Part shown: in pieces, positions 9,132-15,905 of the stretch | Position numbering within the stretch: the stretch's first letter is position 1 | Layout: each line of letters starts with the position of its first letter | Source of the DNA: Devosia rhizoryzae | GTDB lineage: Bacteria; Pseudomonadota; Alphaproteobacteria; Rhizobiales; Devosiaceae | Assembly (NCBI RefSeq): GCF_016698665.1 | Contig: NZ_CP068046.1 | Coordinates: 496,001 to 560,000, forward strand | Direction of reading: 5' to 3' | DNA: 64,000 bases | Notes under the pieces: generated by a model | What the model was told of the DNA's origin: nothing | Databases searched by the model: none | The model's input: only the letters and a program-made list of their open reading frames with translations | Position numbers and translations under genes: made by a program

Positions 9132-9779
9132 TTAGCCCAGTGCGCCCTGCAGCGCTTCGAGATGGGCGATGTGTTCGATGATCATGCCGCGGGCGAGCTT
9201 GGTGACGTTGACATGATCGCGGTTGGTGCCGGCGCCCAGATATTCTTCCTGGATGGCGAGAAGCTGCTGGTGACCTTCAAGGTTGGCGGCGACATAGGCG
9301 GAGTCGAACTCGGCTCCAGTGAGGCCCTGGAGTTCGGTGAGCTTGGCCTGGCCGGTTTCGTCGATCAGGGCCATCAGGTCGGCATCGGCCGGGGAGGGGA
9401 CTTCGCCAGTGGCTTCGGCAGCACCGTTTTGCATGGACATCAGAACGTCGGCAATGGTCTCCTGTTCGGTGACTTCGAACTGGGCGAAAGCCTTGACCTG
9501 ATCGTTTTCGGCGTTCTGGAGTGCAATGCGGCTCTGGAGGAGCGAGAGGGCGCCGACCATGCTGGTCTGCTGCGCGTGGTTCATTTCGGCTTCGCCCATT
9601 GCGGGGGCGGCAGCACTGGCGGCGGGGGCGGTCTCTGCCGCGGGAGCGGCAGCATCGTTGGCGGGGGCGGCGGCGTCCTGGGCGAAGGCGCGGCTGGCGA
9701 TCGCGGCGACAGGCAAAACGGCGGCAGCGGCGAGAATATTGCGGCGGAGCATGGTAGGATTCCTTGGGTTAAGGAGCAT
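9132..9779 (-). CDS. DUF4142-domain secreted protein
   Basis: About 206-215 residues depending on the start. A signal peptide (LRRNILAAAAVLPVAAIASRAFAQ) precedes an Ala/Pro-rich linker, then a DUF4142 ferritin-like helical domain at about 75-215 with the family's features: EMNHAQQTSMVGALSLLQSRIALQNAENDQVKAFAQF-type first helices (quoted in part) and a final HVNVTKLARGMIIEHIAHLEAL-like helix. Two equally good starts exist, at 9779 and 9752, because the initiation region is duplicated in tandem; both give the same reading frame, and the second gives the cleaner signal peptide. A GC-rich hairpin at 9077-9098 may act as its terminator. Role unknown; DUF4142 proteins are envelope-associated. Confidence 0.85.
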   Translation of the reverse strand: MLLNPRNPTMLRRNILAAAAVLPVAAIASRAFAQDAAAPANDAAAPAAETAPAASAAAPAMGEAEMNHAQQTSMVGALSLLQSRIALQNAENDQVKAFAQFEVTEQETIADVLMSMQNGAAEATGEVPSPADADLMALIDETGQAKLTELQGLTGAEFDSAYVAANLEGHQQLLAIQEEYLGAGTNRDHVNVTKLARGMIIEHIAHLEALQGALG

Positions 9780-9797
9780 GGTAGGATTCCTTGGGTT
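9746..9797 (-). repeat. Tandem 27-bp duplication of a translation start
   Basis: The 25 bases at 9746-9770 recur exactly at 9773-9797, a period of 27 bases. Read on the minus strand each copy carries AAGGA, an 8-base spacer and ATG, so ribosome binding site and start codon of the DUF4142 gene are both duplicated, in frame (nine codons apart). Confidence 0.95.
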
Positions 9798-9855
9798 GAA
9801 AGGTGTCCTGCAAGGGTTTGCTCCGGGCGTTGGTTCCCGCCGTTGCCAGATGTTA

Positions 9856-10362
9856 CTAGAGGTTTACCTTTTCGTTGGTGCCCATTTCCGGGCCCTTGCC
9901 GGTGACGGCGGCGACGGCCATCTTGGCGAAGGAAACGATCTTGCCGGGGCTGTCCCAGAGCTCGGCATCTTCGGGGGTGACCGTCAAGAGGCGAATGGAG
10001 GGGTCGTTTTCGTCGTCCCACCAGGCCTTGTCGAAATCGGTCCAGAGATCCTTGATCTTGGCGCGGTCATTGGTGACCTTGGCGTTGCCGGAGATGACGA
10101 CGTAGTTGAAATTGCTGTTGTCGGCCCAGGCGCAGGAGACCCAGGGGAACTTGTCGACCTGCCAGTTTTTTTCGCCCTCAGCATCGACGAGGAAATAGAT
10201 GGCATGGTTCTCGCGCTCGGGGCGGGCGGAGAGGGGGCGGGAGCGCTGGCGTTCGCCATCCCAGGTGGTGAACATGCAAAAGTCGATCTTCTTGGCCAGT
10301 TCCCAGATGCGATCCTGGATTTCGGCCGGGCTCTTGTCGTTGTCGTGGTGTTCCTTGACCAT
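9856..10362 (-). CDS. Pyridoxamine 5'-phosphate oxidase-like general stress protein
   Basis: A 168-residue split-barrel flavin-binding protein of the Pyrid_ox_like (general stress protein 26) family. The fold is visible as IDFCMFTTWDGERQRSRPLSARP (strands 1-2), AIYFLVDAEGEKNWQVDKFPWVSCAWADNSNFNYVVISGNAKV (strands 3-5, quoted in part) and the C-terminal AKMAVAAVTGKGPEMGTNEKVNL. Such proteins bind FMN, FAD or F420 and are often induced in general stress. The start at 10362 has AAAGGAGAAG eight bases upstream. A promoter-like TTGTTT-N17-TTATAG lies about 90 bases upstream. The frame continues far upstream as a non-coding artefact. Confidence 0.88.
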   Translation of the reverse strand: MVKEHHDNDKSPAEIQDRIWELAKKIDFCMFTTWDGERQRSRPLSARPERENHAIYFLVDAEGEKNWQVDKFPWVSCAWADNSNFNYVVISGNAKVTNDRAKIKDLWTDFDKAWWDDENDPSIRLLTVTPEDAELWDSPGKIVSFAKMAVAAVTGKGPEMGTNEKVNL

Positions 10363-10451
10363 CGGGTCGCTTCTCCTTTGTGAGTGGGAGAGAAACGAGC
10401 CAGGGGGTGGGAAGTTGCCGGGCGTGGCGGCTGACGGGAGGCTGACAAAGC

Positions 10452-10480
10452 CTATAAGCATAATGTCATAACAAAAACAA
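10452..10480 (-). promoter_or_regulatory. Candidate sigma-70-type promoter of the stress protein gene
   Basis: Minus-strand TTGTTT (10475-10480), a 17-base spacer and TTATAG (10452-10457), about 90 bases before the start at 10362. The intergenic stretch is AT-rich compared with the genes around it. Motif-based only. Confidence 0.45.
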
Positions 10481-10549
10481 CCACTTAGCCGGAACATTGT
10501 TTGGCCTTGGGGAATTATAAGGGCGAGGGTCCTTCCTGAGGAGAACCAA

Positions 10550-10969
10550 ATGCGTAGACTTTCCATCCTGGCTTTTGCTGCCGGCCTGCTCGCCTCGAGC
10601 GCAGCACTGGCGCAGGACACCGTGGTCATCGAACTGAGCGGCGTCCGTGCCGATCTGGCTACCCAGCTCAATGTCGGCGCCGGCCAAGTGCCCGATACCG
10701 TGTCGCTGTCGACCAACTTTGCCGCCCAGGTCTGCGGCATCGAGGATCCGGCGACGCTGGAGTCGGTGTGCACCGCCGTGACCACAACGCCGGAATTGCT
10801 GACCGTGCTGCAGGCCAGCATCGGTGACGGCAACAACGGCAACGGCAACAACAACAGTGCCCGTGAATTTGCGCCCGGCCAGCAGGATGGTCCGGCCAAG
10901 GAATCGGCGCCGGGCCAGCAGGAGGGCGCGGCCAAGGACGCAGCTCCGGGCCAGGTGAAGAAGAACTAG
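10550..10969 (+). CDS. Secreted hypothetical protein with APGQ repeats
   Basis: A 139-residue exported protein of unknown function. The signal peptide is MRRLSILAFAAGLLASSAALAQ. The mature part starts with about 75 folded-looking residues containing two cysteines (AAQVCGIED and ESVCTAV). It ends in a low-complexity tail: GDGNNGNGNNNS followed by three imperfect copies of an APGQ(Q)(D/E)GxAK unit (FAPGQQDGPAK, SAPGQQEGAAK, AAPGQVKKN). A strong ribosome binding site (GAGGAGA) precedes the ATG and an intrinsic terminator follows, so it is a single-gene unit. No family assignment is offered. Confidence 0.75.
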   Translation: MRRLSILAFAAGLLASSAALAQDTVVIELSGVRADLATQLNVGAGQVPDTVSLSTNFAAQVCGIEDPATLESVCTAVTTTPELLTVLQASIGDGNNGNGNNNSAREFAPGQQDGPAKESAPGQQEGAAKDAAPGQVKKN

Positions 10970-11018
10970 AGTTTCCAAGACAAGCCGGGAGCAGATCGCC
11001 CCCCGTGTTCCCGGTTCA

Positions 11019-11050
11019 ACGGGGTGTCCGGTTCGCCGGGCACCCCGTTT
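11019..11050 (+). terminator. Intrinsic terminator
   Basis: CGGGGTGtCCGG, a TTCG tetraloop, then CCGGgCACCCCG and a T-rich tail (TTTCATTT). It lies 50 bases after the APGQ-repeat protein gene. Confidence 0.85.
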
Positions 11051-11409
11051 CATTTCGACGTGCCAAAGCACCGGCCGGCCATGGGGCCTCCGGTTGGAGC
11101 ACGGTGAGAAGCGGCTTTCGCCCCGAAAAATTGGTAGTGAAGAGGCGAAAGCCGCTTCGCACGATCGGGATTTTGTGCGCACGCCTCGAGCAGCCCACCC
11201 AATGGTGACGGCGATTGCTTGGTTTTGAGGCGGGTGCGCGAGTTCCCATCTCCCCAAAGCCGCACGCTCACCTGGCCGGTGTCGGCATCCACGCATCCTT
11301 CCAGGCGACCCCGGATGGCCCGTCTTCCCGCCCGGCGCTTCGTCGGTGCCGCGTGTTGTCGGCGGGAATGGGGGAAGCATGCCACCGGTTTTGCGGGCGG
11401 GGATAAGTT
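11051..11409. other. Gene-free stretch with a long inverted repeat
   Basis: No convincing coding frame. Its main feature is a perfect 15-base inverted repeat: GAAGCGGCTTTCGCC at 11108-11122 and its complement at 11144-11158, separated by 21 bases. The open frames here lack codon bias and ribosome binding sites. Confidence 0.6.
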
Positions 11410-11775
11410 TCAGGTTGGGTCGGCGCTCCAACCAGTCTCCTCGCCTTCAATCCAGAGCTCGTCGGGTTCATAGTCGTAATGGGCCCGAACGAAGGCCGCG
11501 AGGGCGATGCCGACATCATGAAGCGCGGCATGCATGGCTTCGCGCGGGATGTCACCGGTGGCGGGAAGCCGGTAGAGCGATCGGCCACCGGGCTCGCGCG
11601 CCACGAGGCGTGCAGCATCGGCCATGAACCGCCGCGCCAGCACGGCTTCGATGCCGCCAAAACTCTCGCCGGCTAGGTGGCAGCGCAGTTCGATTCTGAG
11701 GTCGGCGAGCGTTTCGCGCACATGCATGTAGTCGCGGTACTGGCGGCGGGTGATGGGCGTGCGGCGGGGTGGCAT
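11410..11775 (-). CDS. Hypothetical protein, 121 residues
   Basis: Starts MPPRRTPITRRQYRDYMHVRE at 11775 with CAGGAG seven bases upstream. It is a mostly helical soluble protein with no signal peptide or membrane segment. A run of basic residues is followed by RIELRCHLAGESFGGIEAVLARRFMADAARLV, then PREAMHAALHDVGIALAAF and an acidic C terminus (YDYEPDELWIEGEETGW). No family recognised. Codon use resembles the neighbouring core genes, so I think it is real. It lies at the edge of a repeat-rich, gene-poor stretch. Confidence 0.6.
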   Translation of the reverse strand: MPPRRTPITRRQYRDYMHVRETLADLRIELRCHLAGESFGGIEAVLARRFMADAARLVAREPGGRSLYRLPATGDIPREAMHAALHDVGIALAAFVRAHYDYEPDELWIEGEETGWSADPT

Positions 11776-11851
11776 GGCAAACTCCTGGCTTGGGGGCGGG
11801 GAGTGTGCGGCAGAGGGGCAGGGCGGGGAGAAGCGGGATAGATTTGTTGGC

Positions 11852-11902
11852 CTAGTAGCGGACGGAACGCTTGGCGATGATCTCGGCGCTTCTTCGCGTG
11901 CT
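11852..11902 (-). pseudogene. C-terminal remnant of a gene related to 12052-12333
   Basis: The last sixteen codons read STRRSAEIIAKRSVRY and stop. The intact neighbouring gene ends TRIAEIIAKRGVRY and stop, and DNA identity is high over the last 30 bases. Upstream, homology is lost at hairpin repeat A (11909-11967), so the copy was truncated by duplication or by repeat insertion. Confidence 0.6.
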
Positions 11903-11908
11903 GGAGGC

Positions 11909-11967
11909 AAATTCGCACCAGTGGTGCGAATTTAGCGGAGAAGGCCATGAGAGCTATGCTCGAGTGG
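11909..11967 (-). repeat. Hairpin repeat, copy A
   Basis: A near-perfect palindrome (AAATTCGCACCA, one base, TGGTGCGAATTT; 11909-11933) follows a conserved flank that on the minus strand reads CCACTCGAGCATAGCTCTC and then ATGGCCTTCTCC. The same flank-plus-hairpin arrangement occurs at 13096-13172 and 15765-15845. Confidence 0.8.
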
Positions 11968-11996
11968 CCGAGGTGGTGTCGGCGTATTTGACCAAT

Positions 11997-12034
11997 ATCT
12001 CAGGATGGGCCCCGGCCTGCGCCGGGGTGACAGC
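11997..12034. repeat. Intergenic GC-rich palindromic repeat
   Basis: ATCTCAGGATGGGCCCCGG, a short loop, and CCGGGGTGACA form a hairpin. A second copy with the same flanks is at 33633-33672. Typical of dispersed intergenic palindromes in this group. Confidence 0.7.
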
Positions 12035-12051
12035 CGGTGGTTGTCGGCAAC

Positions 12052-12333
12052 CTAGTACCTGACGCCGCGCTTGGCGATGATTTCGGCGATGCGGGTGGTG
12101 TCGGTGGCGTTGAGATAGCGGCCGCGTTCGAGGATTTCGAGGGTGTATTCCTCGTAGGTCAGGCCGATCATCGCGGCGCGCTGGGCGCGGCGTCTGGCGA
12201 TATCCAAAGGCGCGTCGAAGGCTCGCTTCTTGGCGGCGGCCCAATGGAAATAGTTGCCGATGCCGTTCTTGCCCCAGGGCGGGGTGTGGGTGTCGTTGTC
12301 GTCGAGGGGCGGGCCGCCGTTGGAGAGGTGCAT
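12052..12333 (-). CDS. Hypothetical small protein, 93 residues
   Basis: Proposed start MHLSNGGPPLDD at 12333; the frame stays open upstream but runs into hairpin repeats, so the true start is uncertain. The protein is hydrophilic: GIGNYFHWAAAKKRAFDAPLDIARRRAQRAAMIGLTYEEYTLEILERGRYL (quoted as a landmark in parts), ending TRIAEIIAKRGVRY. No signal peptide or membrane segment, and no family recognised. A truncated relative of its C terminus lies 150 bases further along the same strand, which suggests that the gene was duplicated. Confidence 0.55.
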   Translation of the reverse strand: MHLSNGGPPLDDNDTHTPPWGKNGIGNYFHWAAAKKRAFDAPLDIARRRAQRAAMIGLTYEEYTLEILERGRYLNATDTTRIAEIIAKRGVRY

Positions 12334-12390
12334 GGGGGCAGGGTGGCGCGGGAGGGGGTGCGGGGCAATGCGTTGATTGGCGTAGAAAGA

Positions 12391-12518
12391 GGACCCCCAC
12401 CCCGCCTCCCCCTGCAGAAGGGGGAGGAGTTCCATCTAGTGCTGGGCGAGGTGGTGCCACAAGCTCGATGTGACTCCTCCCCCGACTTACGGGGGAGGCC
12501 GGGTGGGGGTGTTCTCCT
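12391..12518. repeat. CTCCCCC-type hairpin repeats before the DUF559 gene
   Basis: Two pyrimidine-rich hairpins, CTCCCCCTGCAGAAGGGGGAG and CTCCCCCGACTTACGGGGGAG, flank a GAGGAGTTCCATC stretch. They belong to the same family as the array at 12905-13530 and those at 22090 and 50917. Confidence 0.7.
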
Positions 12519-12553
12519 CTTGCACCTCTGCTATCGTTCCACCCGAGGGAACC

Positions 12554-12901
12554 ATGACCGACAAGATCACCTTCGCCCGCAGCCAGCGCCGCAATCCGAC
12601 TGCGGCTGAGCAGGCGTTTTGGGCGGTGCTTTATCCATGGCGCGAGGCCGGGATGCATTGGCGGCGGCAGACGCCGGTCGGGCCGTATGTGGTGGATTTC
12701 GTCTGCAAGAAGCGGAAGCTGATCGTCGAGATCGATGGCGACAGCCACTATTTCGACGAGGGCATCAGGCGCGATACGGTGCGCACGGTGTTTCTCGAAC
12801 GCTGGGGTTTTCGTGTCGTGCGGTTCAGCAATGCGGATGTGCTGGGCAACCCAGAGGGCGTGTTCGAGGTGTTGTGCGGAATTTTGGGCGATGTGACTTA
12901 G
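12554..12901 (+). CDS. DUF559 endonuclease-domain protein
   Basis: A 115-residue protein of the DUF559 family, whose fold is a very-short-patch-repair/restriction-endonuclease-like PD-(D/E)xK domain. Visible motifs: FARSQRRNPTAAEQAFW at the N terminus, WRRQTPVGPYVVDFVC (metal-binding Asp), KLIVEIDGDSHYFDEG (catalytic Glu and second Asp), DTVRTVFLERWGFRVVRF and NADVLGNPEGVFEVL. The ATG at 12554 has GAGGGA five bases upstream; a longer frame upstream reads through a repeat. These genes are common, often multi-copy and mobile in Hyphomicrobiales and are usually embedded in repeats as here. The cellular role is not established. Confidence 0.85.
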   Translation: MTDKITFARSQRRNPTAAEQAFWAVLYPWREAGMHWRRQTPVGPYVVDFVCKKRKLIVEIDGDSHYFDEGIRRDTVRTVFLERWGFRVVRFSNADVLGNPEGVFEVLCGILGDVT

Positions 12902-12904
12902 GGC

Positions 12905-13530
12905 CTCGCTGCGCTCGGACCCCCACCCCCGCCTCCCCCGTAAGGCGGGGGAGGAGCCGCATCGGGGTTGTCTCTCGGTCGCGCCCCTGAGTGGAGCAAA
13001 CTCCTCCCCCGCCTTACGGGGGAGGTTGGGTGGGGGCTTTTACAACACTTGGTGTCCACCGCATCACCGCTATCGGCTGCGCCGGACCCACACCGCCACT
13101 CGAGCGTAGCTCTCATGGCCTTCTCCCTTAAAATCGCTCCTCAGGAGCGATTTTGCCTTCGGCCGGGTCGAAGTCCCCCTTCAGAAGGAGCGAGGAGCCG
13201 CATCGGGGGTGTGGCGCGGTCGTGCCCCTGAGTGGAGCAAACTCCTCCCCCGACTTACGGGGGAGGTTGGGTGTGGGCTTTCTGGACAACCGGTGTCCAC
13301 CGCATCATCGCTGCCGGCTGCGTCGGACCCCCACCCAACCTCCCCCTGCAGAAGGGGGAGGAGCCGCATCGGGGGTGTGGCGCGGTCGTGCCGCTGAGTG
13401 GAGCAAACTCCTCCCCCGAATTACGGGAGGTCGGGTGGGGGGTTTCTCAACACTCGGTGTCCACCGCATCACCTCTGCCGGCTGCGCTGGACCCCCCACC
13501 TCTCCCCGTGCAGTAGGGGAGAGTGGCATC
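12905..13530 (+). repeat. Intergenic repeat array: three copies of a composite unit
   Basis: Three copies of a unit about 137 bases long start at 12952, 13193 and 13359. Each has GAGGAGCCGCATCGGGG, CTGAGTGGAGCAAACTCCTC with a CCCCCG..TTACGGGGGAGG hairpin, and CGGTGTCCACCGCATCA..., ending at CTGCG(C/T)(C/T)GGACC. Copy one is followed by hairpin repeat B. Further CTCCCCC hairpins lie between copies. No coding potential: frames through it translate the same unit in several frames. Confidence 0.85.
13096..13172 (+). repeat. Hairpin repeat, copy B
   Basis: Flank CCACTCGAGCGTAGCTCTC plus ATGGCCTTCTCCC, then the perfect palindrome AAAATCGCTCC, TCA, GGAGCGATTTT (13130-13154), then GCCTTCGGCCGGGTCGAA. 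Same orientation as copy C at 15765, so B and C are direct repeats on either side of the RloAB-like island. Confidence 0.85.
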
Positions 13531-13719
13531 CGGGAGGTAGCGTAGACTCCCTTACGTACATTGGGATTTCGCGCGGTGTGCTGCGCGATACGACAGTAGC
13601 ATTCAAGCACATCGAGAAACGAACGACGCCCGTACGCCGTCTAATTCCACTTGTGCCAACTGTCCCCGACCTGCTATTTCAGCTGTAATGTGCAAAAAAA
13701 ATGCACAAGGGGCGTAGAA
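13531..13719 (+). other. Gene-free leader of the RloAB-like island
   Basis: A 189-base stretch where base composition changes from GC-rich repeats to AT-richer DNA. An A7 run at 13694-13700 and a ribosome binding site (AAGGGG, 13708-13713) lie before the ATPase gene. It presumably holds the promoter; no motif stands out clearly. Confidence 0.4.
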
Positions 13720-15030
13720 ATGTTGATTGAGTTTTCTGTTTCCAATTTTCAGTCCATTGCTGAGCAGCAGACACTGTCGATGCTCCCAGCTAAAGGCTCT
13801 TCGTACCTTCTAGAGACAGGAAACCCGTACTATCCGAACGTTCTTCGTATCGGCGGGCTATTCGGCGCTAACGGTTCCGGTAAAACGTCCTTTCTGAATG
13901 CAATTCAGACTTTCCAGAACATAGTAGTGAACAGTGCCAAGTACACTGCTGGGGACAAAATACCAGTGACACCTTTTAAGCTTGATGAAAGCTTGCGAGG
14001 CAGTCCAACTTCTTTCGAAATAATCTTCAAGGGTTTGGTGAGTAGTGATGTTTGGCGCTACGGAATAACTTTGGATGGTGAGAGGGTACACAAGGAGTGG
14101 CTCTATCAGCGCACTGCTGACACCGGCAGAGAGCGTAAGACCTTTGTACGAAACGGACAGACCATTTCAGCTACGAAGAGTCTCGGACTTTCCAAAGCAC
14201 TCCTTGAAAGGGTAACCGGGAAAAATCAGTTGCTGCTATCCAAGCTTGAGCAATTCTCAGGCGAAGATGAGATACCTGCCATGGTGTGGATAAAGCTTTT
14301 TCTACGCCCAGTGCTGAGTTCTTCGAATTGGTTTCAATCAGTGACCGGTCGGAAGCTTCTGACTGAACAGCACTCATCCCAGATAACTGAACTGCTTAAG
14401 TCTATCGGTATGAATTTTGAGTCTATTAGGTTAAAAGAAAGATCTGTTGTAGAAAATTCTCCCGAAGAAACCGCAATAATGACCGGAGATAAGCATATTT
14501 ATAGTCATTCCAGCGGTGGGATGGCATATTATCTAGAGCTTGAATTTGAAAGAAGAGATAGGTCTGGAAGTTCGCAGCCAATTTATTTCCACGAAGAGTC
14601 GCTTGGCACCAGAGCATTGTTTGGTATCGCAGGGATTTTAGTCGACGTTATTAGGATGGGCATGACCATTGTAGTTGACGAGCTAAATCAAAGTTTTCAC
14701 CCTGAGTTCCTGCGGCTCATAGTCGAGCTGTTTAGAAGTCCAGAAGCAAATTTTGATTCTGCACAGTTGATTTTTTCGGCCCATGACACATCGGTGATGT
14801 CGATTTTGGAGCGTGATGAGCTTTGGATAACCGAGAAGCAGCCTGACGGCGCTACACACCTGTATTCTTTAGCAGAGCTTGGCACAGCGAAGGCCGGAGG
14901 TCCTAGAAGAAGAGGTGTCTTCGGCAAGCACTACCTCGAGAACAAGTATGGCGGACTTCCTGAGATTGACCTCATAAGGGCCGTGAAGGCAATGAAGTCG
15001 TTGGAGAGTAGTGATGCGCAGGAGGCGTAG
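13720..15030 (+). CDS. AAA ATPase of an RloAB/AbiL-like defence pair
   Basis: A 436-residue SMC/ABC-like AAA ATPase (AAA_15/AAA_21 type). MLIEFSVSNFQSIAEQQTLSM is the typical N-terminal strand-loop. Walker A is GANGSGKT at 49-56, the signature-like region is around HEESLGTRALFGIAG, Walker B is TIVVDELNQSFHP near 317-327, and FSAHDTSVM is the H-loop. This family pairs with RloB or DUF4435 nucleases in abortive-infection systems (AbiL, PARIS). Here the downstream gene is RloB-like and overlaps by 17 bases. Start at 13720 with AAGGGG upstream; a longer frame from 13651 lacks support. The gene is clearly AT-richer than its surroundings (many TTA, ATA, AAT codons), which suggests horizontal transfer. 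Anti-phage activity is inference. Confidence 0.87.
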   Translation: MLIEFSVSNFQSIAEQQTLSMLPAKGSSYLLETGNPYYPNVLRIGGLFGANGSGKTSFLNAIQTFQNIVVNSAKYTAGDKIPVTPFKLDESLRGSPTSFEIIFKGLVSSDVWRYGITLDGERVHKEWLYQRTADTGRERKTFVRNGQTISATKSLGLSKALLERVTGKNQLLLSKLEQFSGEDEIPAMVWIKLFLRPVLSSSNWFQSVTGRKLLTEQHSSQITELLKSIGMNFESIRLKERSVVENSPEETAIMTGDKHIYSHSSGGMAYYLELEFERRDRSGSSQPIYFHEESLGTRALFGIAGILVDVIRMGMTIVVDELNQSFHPEFLRLIVELFRSPEANFDSAQLIFSAHDTSVMSILERDELWITEKQPDGATHLYSLAELGTAKAGGPRRRGVFGKHYLENKYGGLPEIDLIRAVKAMKSLESSDAQEA

Positions 15031-15673
15031 CTTTCACAGCAAGTCTGAGAGGGATACGCTCCTAATATTAAGCCAAGATACAGGTGGCGCTTTTGAGTAT
15101 TTGCGTCAGTCTTTTGACAAAAAAGTTCTAAATAACGACTTAGTTGTCTCCGTTCAGGGAACGGGGCATATGAGCCAGACTATGCTTTCTGATGCCCGTC
15201 GAGCGTTAGCGGGAACATCACGCGGTTACCCGCATTCCGTATATGTAATGCTAGTTGTTGATCGCGACGACGATCCGGGGCTGTCAGCGGTGGTAAATGC
15301 AGCCCTACAGTCAAAGGACATAGAAGTCTTTGTTTCGGTCCCGTGTATTGAATACTACTTTATGCTGCATTTTGGAAACGATCGACCATCTATGAACTCG
15401 TTTTCTGATCTTCTACCTTATTTGAGAGTATATCCTGGCTTTGCAAAATATTCAAAAAATCGCACGGCTGTGCCGATCGCGCTCATGTCAGAACTCTCGG
15501 CGACTGCTAGAACCAATGCGACATTAGTTCGTACCGGATGTGAGCAGGACGGCGCAACGGGGCCAAGGTCTGATTTGGACCTTCTTTATGATGCCCTTGA
15601 CACCGCAAGCGTCAGCGGACTGCAAGGATTAAGAGCTTCTAGATCTATAAGAGACTTGAGCCGCTTTAAGTAG
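15014..15673 (+). CDS. RloB-like Toprim-fold protein, partner of the AAA ATPase
   Basis: A 219-residue protein resembling RloB/AbiLii: basic N terminus MRRRRSFHSKSERDTLLIL, then VYVMLVVDRDDDP (the Toprim DxD motif, about 75-87), VSVPCIEYYFMLHFGND (the family's PCxE..LLHF motif, about 110-126) and the C-terminal LDLLYDALD. In typical RloB the first motif is a CEGxxTE stretch; here the aligned residues are SQDTGGA, so the expected catalytic Glu is not present. The ATG at 15014 (GGAGA seven bases upstream) lies inside the end of the ATPase gene; a GTG three bases earlier is also possible. AT-rich like its partner. Family assignment is good, but activity is uncertain because of the altered motif. 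Confidence 0.75.
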   Translation: MRRRRSFHSKSERDTLLILSQDTGGAFEYLRQSFDKKVLNNDLVVSVQGTGHMSQTMLSDARRALAGTSRGYPHSVYVMLVVDRDDDPGLSAVVNAALQSKDIEVFVSVPCIEYYFMLHFGNDRPSMNSFSDLLPYLRVYPGFAKYSKNRTAVPIALMSELSATARTNATLVRTGCEQDGATGPRSDLDLLYDALDTASVSGLQGLRASRSIRDLSRFK

Positions 15674-15905
15674 GTCTCAGCCACCACTTTCATAGAATCT
15701 CTTTCCTCAACGTATACAATTCAATGTTCCGCTGCCGTTTAACCTTGTCACTGAGCACTGCTCAGCCATTCTAGCGCAGCTCTAATGGCGTTCGCACCAA
15801 AATCGCTCCACTAGCGCGATTTCGCCGGTTCGCGGCCGGGTCGAAATGCCCCCTCACCCGGCGCTGCGCGCCGACCTCTCCCCGAAGGGGCGAGGTGGGC
15901 AGGCA
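15674..15905 (+). repeat. Downstream boundary of the island: hairpin repeat C and a second palindrome
   Basis: After 90 bases without features, copy C of the hairpin repeat spans 15765-15845: flank CATTCTAGCGCAGCTCTAAT, AAATCGC..GCGATTT hairpin, and GCGGCCGGGTCGAA, matching copy B. It is followed at 15850-15898 by a common REP-like element (CCTCACCCGGCGCTGCGCGC, then CTCTCCCCGAAGGGGCGAGG). Its hairpins abut the 3' end of uvrB and may serve as that gene's terminator. Confidence 0.75.

Noticed and set aside
12902..13688. Several overlapping frames of 60-130 codons and a possible CRISPR-like array
   Set aside because: The frames translate repeats, each in different phases. The repeat units are about 137 bases with unequal spacing and no short, regular spacers, so it is not CRISPR.
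13720..15673. PARIS defence system
   Set aside because: PARIS pairs an AAA ATPase with a DUF4435 protein; here the second gene has RloB motifs (PCIEYYFMLHF, DRDDD), so an AbiL/RloAB-like label fits better.
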